Source of the DNA: Acidobacteriota bacterium | GTDB taxonomy: Bacteria; Acidobacteriota; Terriglobia; Terriglobales; Acidobacteriaceae | Direction: 5' to 3' | DNA: 21,669 bases | Assembly: GCA_021802085.1 (NCBI GenBank) | Contig: JAKAAZ010000026.1 | Location: 1-21,669 of the forward strand | Shown here: positions 16,592 through 21,669 of the stretch, piece after piece | How positions within the stretch are numbered: the first letter of the stretch is position 1 | Layout: each line of letters opens with the position of its first letter | The notes under the pieces: model-generated | The model's database searches: none | Told to the model about the DNA's origin: nothing | What the model saw: the letters and a program-made list of their open reading frames with translations, nothing else | Translations under genes and position numbers: made by a program

Positions 16592-18035
16592 CGCTACCCA
16601 ACCCGACCTTCAAGACGCGGACAGCCCTCTGCCGCTTCGCCTGCTCATCATCGACGACGAAGCAGCGATCCGAGAGTCGCTGCAACTTCTATTGGAGATC
16701 GAGGGTTTTGTCGTTGGCACCGCGCCCGATGGTGCCGCCGGCCTGCGAACTCTCGAGGAGTCCGTCTACGATTTGGTACTACTCGATTTGGCCTTGCCGG
16801 GTCAGAGCGGTTTTGAGGTCCTTCAGGCGATACGCGAGCGGCACGCAAATCTTCCTGTAATCATGATCACGGCGTATGGGACGGTGCAGAATGTGGTCGA
16901 AGCCATGCACTTCGGCGCCAACAATTTCATTCAAAAACCCTGGGACAACGAAAAACTTCTCGCCGATATTCGCGGCGCCATTGCGCAGCATCGCGCCGAA
17001 ACGGAAAATATCCACCTGAAGCGCGCCCTGAAACAGCGATACAGCTTCGAAAACATCATCGGAAAAAGTGAGCCGATGCAGGCAGTGCTGGACCTGGTCG
17101 GCCAGGTGGCTCCCAGCCGCTCCACAATTCTGGTTCAGGGGGAGAGTGGAACCGGCAAGGAATTGATTGCGAAAGCAATCCATTCGCATTCCCCGCGTCG
17201 TGACAAACCCTTCGTTCCGGTCCATACCGGAGCCGTGCCCTCGGACTTGCTGGAAAGCACTCTCTTCGGCCACGTCAAGGGCGCGTTCACTTCAGCCATT
17301 GCATCCAAGAAGGGCCTGTTTGAAATCGCCAACGGCGGCACCTTGTTCCTGGATGAAATCGGCACCATGGCGCTGGACACCCAGGCGAAATTGTTACGCG
17401 TCCTGCAGGATCGAAAATTTATGCTGGTGGGCGGCGTGCAGGAGATTCAGGTCGACGTGCGAATCGTCGCTGCCACCAACGCGGACCTTCGCCTGGCTGT
17501 GCGTGAGGGGCGGTTTCGCGAAGATCTCTATTATCGACTGAACGTCATCACCATTGATCTGCCCCCCTTGCGGAATCGAAAGGAAGACATACCACTCTTG
17601 GTCGCGCACTGCCTGAAGCGTTTTTGTGAAGAAAATCAACTTCCTCTGCGCACAATTTCCGCGGAAACCATGCGCGCCTTGATCGATTACTCATGGCCCG
17701 GCAACGTGCGAGAACTCGAAAATGTTATCGAGCGCTGCGTTGTGCTCTCGACAGAACAGACAATTCCCAAAGACCTGCTGCCGGACCACCTGACCGGCCG
17801 CACCTATGAAGCCAGCCTGCTCGAACAGGACCCGGCCGCGTCGTTATTCGAAATTCTGGAAAACATAGAGAAGCGCATCATCACCGACCGCTTGGAGCAA
17901 TGCAACTGGAACCAGACGGACGCTGCGGAAGCCTTCCACATCCCGCTTTCCACGTTGAATCAGAAGATCAAGCGGCTGAATGTCGAGATACGAAAGAAGC
18001 TGAAGGATTCACCGGGGTCGCTGATCGATATGTAA
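16584..18035 (+). CDS. Sigma-54-dependent NtrC-family response regulator
   Basis: This 483-residue protein has the full NtrC architecture. The receiver (about 18-130) has D24/D25, phosphoacceptor D68, T96 and K118. The AAA+ domain (about 155-392) has Walker A GESGTGKE (186-193), Walker B TLFLDEIG (253-260), sensor I VAATN (295-299), arginine-finger candidates in GRFREDLYYR, and WPGNVREL (371-378). A Fis-type HTH lies at the C-terminus (about 432-472). The loop that contacts sigma-54 reads GAFTSA (233-238), with Ser replacing the second Gly of GAFTGA. Phosphorylated by the overlapping upstream kinase, it should form a ring that opens sigma-54 promoters, probably including its own at 13656. The targets elsewhere are unknown. 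Confidence 0.95.
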   Translation: MSDATQPDLQDADSPLPLRLLIIDDEAAIRESLQLLLEIEGFVVGTAPDGAAGLRTLEESVYDLVLLDLALPGQSGFEVLQAIRERHANLPVIMITAYGTVQNVVEAMHFGANNFIQKPWDNEKLLADIRGAIAQHRAETENIHLKRALKQRYSFENIIGKSEPMQAVLDLVGQVAPSRSTILVQGESGTGKELIAKAIHSHSPRRDKPFVPVHTGAVPSDLLESTLFGHVKGAFTSAIASKKGLFEIANGGTLFLDEIGTMALDTQAKLLRVLQDRKFMLVGGVQEIQVDVRIVAATNADLRLAVREGRFREDLYYRLNVITIDLPPLRNRKEDIPLLVAHCLKRFCEENQLPLRTISAETMRALIDYSWPGNVRELENVIERCVVLSTEQTIPKDLLPDHLTGRTYEASLLEQDPAASLFEILENIEKRIITDRLEQCNWNQTDAAEAFHIPLSTLNQKIKRLNVEIRKKLKDSPGSLIDM

Positions 18036-18069
18036 AAAACCGATCCCGCGTTGACGCGCCTGCGACCGG
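18034..18069 (-). terminator. Rho-independent terminator of the minus-strand sulfur operon
   Basis: Read on the minus strand, CCGGTC (18069-18064) pairs with GATCGG (18045-18040; one G-T pair). An inner stem CGCG-TCAA-CGCG forms between them, and six Ts follow (18039-18034). It begins directly after the stop of the cystathionine enzyme. The T-tract overlaps the TAA stop of the NtrC-type gene coming from the other side. Confidence 0.75.
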
Positions 18070-18070
18070 C

Positions 18071-19225
18071 TTAAGCTGCCGTCAGCGCTTGATCGAGGTC
18101 TGCAAGAATGTCTTCCACATCTTCAATCCCTACCGAGATGCGAACCAGCCCATCCGTAATGCCGAGCTTGCGCCGGCCTTCCTCGCCGATCGCAGCATGG
18201 GTCATGGAAGCCGGATGCGAGATCAGCGTCTCCACTCCGCCCAACGATTCCGCTAGCGAGCAGATATGCAGTTTCTTCAACATGCGATTGGCCGCTTCCA
18301 GCGAGCCCAGATCGAAACTCAGCATTGAACCGAAGCCGGACATCTGCCGCTTGGCCAATGCATGCTGCGGATGATCTGGCAGACCCGGATAAAAAACCTT
18401 CCGCACCTTGGGGTGTTTGCGCAGCCAGTCGGCAACTTTGCGTCCATTGGCGTCATGTTGACGCATCCGGACGGCCAGAGTCTTCACTCCACGCAGTAGC
18501 AGCCAGCATTCAAAAGGCGACAAAATACCGCCGGTGCATTTCTGCACAAAGGCAAACGTTTCGGCGTGCTCGGGCTTGGTGCCAATCAACACTCCGCCTA
18601 ACCCATCGGAATGCCCGTTCAAGAATTTTGTCGTGGAGTGCATGACAATGTCAGCCCCCAGCTCGATGGGCCGCTGAAAATATGGCGACATGAATGTGTT
18701 ATCCACGCTTAATTCGACACCGTGACGATGACAAATATCCGCAACTGCCGCAATGTCGGTCAGCGCCATCATTGGATTGGTCGGCGTTTCAATATGCACG
18801 AGTTTGGTAGTCGAGCGAATGGCGCGATCGACACTCTCCGCATGAGAGGTGTCGACATACGTGAACTCCAGACCATACCGCACCAACACCTGGTCGAAGA
18901 GACGCGTGGTCCCTCCATACATATTGTCGCTGCATACAACGTGGTCACCGCTCTTCATCATGGTGCAAAGCGCCGTGATGGCCGCCATCCCGCTTGCAAA
19001 CACATGGGCGGAAATTCCGCTTTCCAGCGACGCGAAATTTTCTTCCAGCGCCGTCCGCGTCGGGTTCGAGACACGAGAATATTCATATCCTTTATTCTTG
19101 CCAATCTCCTCCTGCACGTAGGTGGAACTCGCGTAGATGGGAACATTGACCGCGCCAGTTACCGAGTCAGCGGACTGCCCATCATGGATCGCGCGAGTTG
19201 AAAAACCTTTTTTTTCTTCAGCCAT
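18071..19225 (-). CDS. Cystathionine gamma-synthase / gamma-lyase family PLP enzyme
   Basis: This 384-residue fold-type-I PLP enzyme belongs to the Cys/Met-metabolism family. Signatures are the N-terminal STRAIHDGQ, the SRxxNPTR substrate loop (50-57), ASGMAAI (77-83), D175 in SVDNTFMSPYFQRP, the PLP lysine K200 in HSTTKFLNGHSD, and C-terminal SLGGVETLISHPASMTHA. I place the start at ATG 19225 because AAGGA lies 8 bases upstream on the minus strand. An ATG at 19273 would add 16 residues that do not resemble the family. It follows the cysteine/cystathionine synthase-like gene by 57 bases. Gamma-lyase (cystathionine to cysteine) is favoured by that context; gamma-synthase (methionine synthesis) or a dual role cannot be excluded by eye. 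Confidence 0.9.
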   Translation of the reverse strand: MAEEKKGFSTRAIHDGQSADSVTGAVNVPIYASSTYVQEEIGKNKGYEYSRVSNPTRTALEENFASLESGISAHVFASGMAAITALCTMMKSGDHVVCSDNMYGGTTRLFDQVLVRYGLEFTYVDTSHAESVDRAIRSTTKLVHIETPTNPMMALTDIAAVADICHRHGVELSVDNTFMSPYFQRPIELGADIVMHSTTKFLNGHSDGLGGVLIGTKPEHAETFAFVQKCTGGILSPFECWLLLRGVKTLAVRMRQHDANGRKVADWLRKHPKVRKVFYPGLPDHPQHALAKRQMSGFGSMLSFDLGSLEAANRMLKKLHICSLAESLGGVETLISHPASMTHAAIGEEGRRKLGITDGLVRISVGIEDVEDILADLDQALTAA

Positions 19226-19282
19226 GTCACGGGTCCTTGCGAGTTGCGTGCATTTGGTGTCGCCAAAATTCAAGACGGAAAT

Positions 19283-20245
19283 TCAAATGCCGCCGTCGAA
19301 AATGTTCTTCGAAAGATATCGCTCGGCGGAGTCCGGAATGATGGTCACCACGCGCTGCTCTGGCCGCATGGTGCCTGCCAGTTCGAGTGCCGCGAATACA
19401 TTGGCGCCGGCGCTGGAGCCGCCCAGAACGCCTTCCTCCAACGCGAGCCGCCGCACCATGGCAAAAGCATCGCGGTCCGTCACGCGCACGATGGCATCGC
19501 AGACGGATGCATCGAATGTTTTCGGAACGAAGCTGACGCCAATTCCTTCCACCTTATGTTTGCCCGGGCTGCCGCCCTGCAATACGGAGCCCTCGGTTTC
19601 CACGGCCACCGTCCAGACACGGCCCAGCTCTTGGCGCAATCGGCGAGCGATCCCGGTAAAAGTTCCACCGGTCCCAATCCCTGTGACAAATGCGTCGATG
19701 CGGCCTTCCATCTGTTCCAGAATCTCCTGCGCCGTGGTTCGAAAGTGGAAATCCGGATTTGCCGGGTTGTCGAATTGTCGCGCCATCCATGCGCCCGGAA
19801 TGGAACGCACGCGATCAAGCGCCCGTTGAATCGCACCCTGCATGCCTTCGTCCTCCGGCGTGCGTTCCACTGTCGCGCCAAAGCCGCGCATCAGGATGCA
19901 TTTTTCCTCAGCAAAGCCCTCCGGAACAAACAAGACGACGTTGTATCCCCGACGAACGCCAATGAAGGCCAGACCGACGCCGGTATTTCCAGCCGTCGCT
20001 TCCACGACCGTGCCGCCGGCTTGCAGCACGCCTCGTCGTTCAGCGTCCAGAATTAGTCCCAGCGCCGCACGATCTTTGATACTGCCGCCGGGATTCAGGA
20101 ATTCCAGCTTGGCATAGATCGCCGCGCCATCTGGAGGCGAAATCCGGCCCAGATGCACAATCGGTGTATTTCCCACCAACTCCATGGTGTCCGCAGCCGT
20201 ATGCCGAAAGGCTTCTGTATTTGGGCTTGTCTTCAGATTTGTCAT
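19283..20245 (-). CDS. Cysteine synthase / cystathionine beta-synthase family PLP enzyme
   Basis: This 320-residue fold-type-II PLP enzyme acts in beta-replacement at serine or O-acetylserine. The PLP lysine is K57 in NPGGSIKDRAA, the substrate loop is EATAGNTGVGLA (82-93), the phosphate-binding loop is GIGTGGTFTGIARRL, and a Ser in the C-terminal GGSSAGAN contacts the pyridine ring. There is no regulatory CBS pair. EATAGNTG, instead of EPTSGNTG, and the pairing with a cystathionine gamma-lyase-like gene suggest reverse transsulfuration, as in the MccA/MccB pair of Bacillus, rather than plain O-acetylserine sulfhydrylase. ATG 20245 has no strong SD; ATG 20185 (MELVGNTPIVHL) is an alternative that would still keep the whole catalytic core. 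Confidence 0.9.
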   Translation of the reverse strand: MTNLKTSPNTEAFRHTAADTMELVGNTPIVHLGRISPPDGAAIYAKLEFLNPGGSIKDRAALGLILDAERRGVLQAGGTVVEATAGNTGVGLAFIGVRRGYNVVLFVPEGFAEEKCILMRGFGATVERTPEDEGMQGAIQRALDRVRSIPGAWMARQFDNPANPDFHFRTTAQEILEQMEGRIDAFVTGIGTGGTFTGIARRLRQELGRVWTVAVETEGSVLQGGSPGKHKVEGIGVSFVPKTFDASVCDAIVRVTDRDAFAMVRRLALEEGVLGGSSAGANVFAALELAGTMRPEQRVVTIIPDSAERYLSKNIFDGGI

Positions 20246-20261
20246 CAGATGGTTGCACTCA

Positions 20262-20320
20262 TGCCAGCATTCCTGGCAGACTTTTCAGTTTATCAGGGCA
20301 GGTACAGTGCGCTGCAGCGC
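20262..20320 (-). promoter_or_regulatory. Inverted repeats in the leader of the sulfur operon
   Basis: TGCCAG-N5-CTGGCA (20262-20278) lies about 17 bases before the synthase start codon. A 12-base perfect palindrome GCGCTGCAGCGC lies at 20309-20320. Either could be an operator or a leader hairpin; nothing here matches a SAM or other riboswitch that I recognise. Confidence 0.35.
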
Positions 20321-20364
20321 GGCCGTAAACGGACCATGCCACGTCGTAGGAGCAGACGCCTCTC

Positions 20365-20373
20365 TGTGATAAT
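20365..20373 (+). promoter_or_regulatory. Extended -10 candidate for the tRNA gene
   Basis: TGTGATAAT fits an extended -10 (TGN followed by GATAAT) and would place the start site a few bases before the tRNA 5' end at 20388. No good -35 accompanies it. Confidence 0.35.
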
Positions 20374-20387
20374 TTGGATCAAGGTGA

Positions 20388-20463
20388 GAGCGCGTAGCTC
20401 AGGTGGTAGAGCAACGCACTTTTAATGCGTGGGTCCTGGGTTCGAGTCCCAGCGCGCTCACCA
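20388..20463 (+). tRNA. tRNA-Lys, anticodon TTT
   Basis: The full cloverleaf can be drawn in 76 bases. The acceptor stem is GAGCGCG/CGCGCTC and the D stem GCTC/GAGC. The anticodon stem is ACGCA/TGCGT around loop CTTTTAA (anticodon 20421-20423), and the T stem is CTGGG/CCCAG with loop TTCGAGT. The discriminator is A and an encoded CCA ends at 20463. The tRNA is intact. The DNA immediately downstream looks accessory. Confidence 0.97.
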
Positions 20464-20492
20464 AACTCAATAAGTAGAATCATATACATACA

Positions 20493-20570
20493 TGTCAAGT
20501 TAAGCATAAGCAATGCTTTATTCCGTGCTTATGCTTTATTCCAAGTTCCGCCAACATATGCTTTATTAGC
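20493..20570 (+). repeat. Cluster of ATGCTTTATT repeats downstream of the tRNA
   Basis: ATGCTTTATT occurs at 20513-20522, 20531-20540 and 20558-20567 (spacings 18 and 27), the first two followed by CC. The reverse orientation appears at 20502-20512 (AAGCATAAGCA), which forms a perfect 11-base inverted repeat with TGCTTATGCTT (20526-20536). The cluster begins about 30 bases after the tRNA with TGTCAAG. It could be a transposon end with multiple transposase-binding sites, or a terminator hairpin for the tRNA with fortuitous repeats. Confidence 0.55.
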
Positions 20571-20705
20571 CGCGTCGAGGATAAAGTGGAACGGCATAGC
20601 GCAGATGATTGCATTGAAAGCGCACACATGCGACTGTAGCGGGCGTGGATCCGTTGTGGATGCGCTTCTTTTTGACCATCGTTAGACTGGTCGTTGCGAG
20701 GATGG
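20571..20705. other. Non-coding stretch between repeat cluster and TniQ-like ORF
   Basis: I see no gene, tRNA or clear terminator here. Together with the repeat cluster it makes up the 242-base gap between the tRNA and the minus-strand ORF. Confidence 0.4.
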
Positions 20706-21179
20706 CTACCTGGAAACCGCGCGTAATCTTTCTCTGGACGTCTCGCCTAGAGAAAGCAGTTGCGCGCTCATTGCATGTTGCGGCACCCTATTGAGTAACT
20801 CGGCTCCGAGTTCCGACCGCAGAATGCCAAACAGGATCGAGCGCAATTCCCCAGAAAACAATGGTGCGCCTGTTCGGATACCTGCATTGCGTAAAGTAAG
20901 GGTTTCACCCGCAGAATTTAAGGCCAGCAAAGTTTCTGTTACTTGAGCGACGATGTCACTCTCGCGGGCACTGGCCCGAAGCAAACGGACAATCTTAACT
21001 TTACGTCCGATTTCGCGACATAGGTCAGGATGCAACGTACGTAAAAATCGCTGAGAGCTGTCCAAGTCTTTTGCAATGCGAGTCAAGGCCACCGGTTTAT
21101 CGAGGGCTTCCTCAAGTCTCCGCTGAATCGCGCCTCTGTCTATGTGTCGTCGCTTTCTTCGGCATCTCTGTATCTCCAT
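20706..21179 (-). pseudogene. Truncated TniQ/TnsD-like C-terminal fragment (tentative)
   Basis: From ATG 21179 the frame encodes 157 residues. The frame stays open upstream to 21452, but the extra part is unconvincing. Two blocks recall the C-terminal HTH region of TniQ/TnsD target-selection proteins: VALTRIAKDLDSSQRFLRTLHPDLCREI, like the LA..LG.S...L...FPELC..I pattern, and VTETLLALNSAGETLTLRNAGIRTG followed by a SELG ending, like the L..L...G..P....V...........ELG pattern. The N-terminal zinc-binding TniQ domain (Cys/His clusters) is absent, so if the resemblance holds this is a remnant. An independent small DNA-binding protein is the alternative. Its 3' end points toward the repeats and tRNA. 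Confidence 0.45.
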
Positions 21180-21284
21180 CTCCACACGTAGAGGCGATTC
21201 CCGATTCGACAGGTCTCCTGTCACCTGAATTATGCACACGAGCGAGTTGAGCGAGGAACGCCGAGGAGACAAGCCTTTTGGGGG
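21180..21284. other. Non-coding stretch with an inverted repeat before the TniQ-like ORF
   Basis: GACAGG-TCT-CCTGTC (21208-21222) lies about 30 bases upstream of ATG 21179 and could be an operator for that ORF. A second pattern GAGCGAGTTGAGCGAGGAACG (cut: GAGCGAG..GAGCGAG) lies at 21240-21255. No gene is seen. Confidence 0.35.
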
Positions 21285-21350
21285 CCCTGGAAATCCTGTT
21301 GTAAAACAGAGAAGCCGCGAAGTGAGCGCTTCGCGAGCCGATTTCCAGGG
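21285..21350. repeat. 66-base element able to fold into a three-way junction
   Basis: An outer stem CCCTGGAAATC (21285-21295) / GATTTCCAGGG (21340-21350) is perfect over 11 bases. It encloses two perfect hairpins: CTGTT-GTAA-AACAG (21296-21309) and CGCGAAG-TGAGCG-CTTCGCG (21316-21335). Almost every base is paired. It abuts the presumed end of the IS256-type relic. It could be a structured RNA, a small folded mobile repeat, or an IS target. Confidence 0.6.
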
Positions 21351-21387
21351 GTAGTGTCCAGAATTTTTCGCACTTTCAATTTCAGCT
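21351..21387. repeat. Possible terminal inverted repeat of the IS256-type element
   Basis: GTAGTGTCCAGAATTTTTCG lies just outside the transposase stop and resembles IS256-group ends, which often contain GTGTCC. The other end is beyond the window, so it cannot be tested here. Confidence 0.3.
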
Positions 21388-21669
21388 TCAGCACTGGAAG
21401 GTTGTTGGTTGAGGTTGATTCGGCAGTGTCCCCCATTTGGTGGCGGCCACATGCCTCAGCCACGCGGCGACCAGCATCAGCGCCGAGTTGCCGTCGGGGA
21501 AGGCGCCCACCACTCGCGTTCGTCGCCGTATCTCGCGCATCAGCCGTTCCAGCGGGTTGTTGGTCCTGAGGCCGCGCCAGCGGCCCAGGGGAAAAAACTG
21601 CAGCAGCGATCCGCCAGGAAGTGGCGCGCGAAGTAGATCGATTCCTGTGCATCGTTTTCAGTGGTCGGC
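21388..21669 (-). pseudogene. IS256-family (mutator type) transposase, C-terminal relic
   Basis: One minus-strand frame reads LGRWRGLRTNNPLERLMREIRRRT (cut here to its key blocks RTNNPLERLMREIRRRT), then VVGAFPDGNSALMLV, then AAWLRHVAATKWGT. This is the characteristic C-terminal end of IS256-family transposases and includes the catalytic-Glu neighbourhood. The frame closes at TCA 21388 after a non-family tail (LPNQPQPTTFQC), suggesting a changed terminus. Upstream, an in-frame stop at 21658-21660 interrupts the frame, and the sequence toward the edge no longer aligns with the family in this frame. The gene is therefore broken or deleted and also cut by the window edge. Confidence 0.7.

Noticed and set aside
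19244..20056. A 270-codon plus-strand frame opposite the cysteine/cystathionine synthase
   Set aside because: Shadow of a clear PLP enzyme; composition typical of antisense translation.
20500..20570. CRISPR-like array from the three ATGCTTTATT copies
   Set aside because: Repeats are only about 10 bases and spacers 8-17 bases, far below CRISPR sizes, and no cas gene is near.
20464..21669. Duplicate of the tRNA-Lys 3' end marking an integrase attachment site
   Set aside because: I found no second copy of the tRNA 3' segment within the window and no integrase gene; the partner site could only lie beyond the right edge.

Overview
The window looks like chromosomal DNA of an acidobacterium (class Terriglobia is my best guess). 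It has moderate-to-high GC. It carries protein styles typical of that group: a YncE-type propeller fused to a phosphoesterase, a small dihaem cytochrome of the reaction-centre cytochrome type, and a PDZ/multi-TM/GAF/PAS histidine kinase with an NtrC-type partner. This placement comes from family resemblance only, because no 16S gene is present.

Layout. 1-121 is intergenic and holds a dispersed-repeat-like palindrome. 122-3007 (-) encodes an exported propeller/phosphoesterase. Divergent from it, 3231-4250 (+) encodes a membrane fatty-acid desaturase, closed by a strong stem-loop. It is followed by a short two-component system (intramembrane-type kinase 4366-5274, then an OmpR/PhoB regulator to 6095 that appears to start at CTG). 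6156-6665 (-) is an exported dihaem cytochrome c. A likely minus-strand operon runs from 11140 to 6946: M20 peptidase, thioredoxin-like DUF255/YyaL protein, PPK2 polyphosphate kinase. Divergent from it, 11313-13363 (+) encodes an alpha/beta hydrolase and a glycerate 2-kinase.

The most distinctive module is 13656-18035. A textbook sigma-54 promoter (TGGCAC-N5-TTGCA) drives a 948-residue PDZ/multi-TM/GAF/PAS kinase, whose gene overlaps by 8 bp that of a sigma-54-dependent NtrC-family regulator. This arrangement suggests positive autoregulation. The regulator's sigma-54-contacting loop reads GAFTSA instead of GAFTGA.

A minus-strand sulfur amino-acid operon (cysteine/cystathionine synthase-like 20245-19283, then cystathionine gamma-synthase/lyase 19225-18071) ends in a good terminator at 18034-18069. 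A complete tRNA-Lys(TTT) lies at 20388-20463. Everything after it looks like accessory DNA. It contains four AT-rich repeat copies beginning about 30 bp past the tRNA, a truncated ORF resembling the C-terminal part of TniQ/TnsD proteins, a compact element that could fold into a three-way junction, and the C-terminal relic of an IS256-type transposase running off the right edge. I read this tentatively as a decayed Tn7-like or other tRNA-adjacent insertion.
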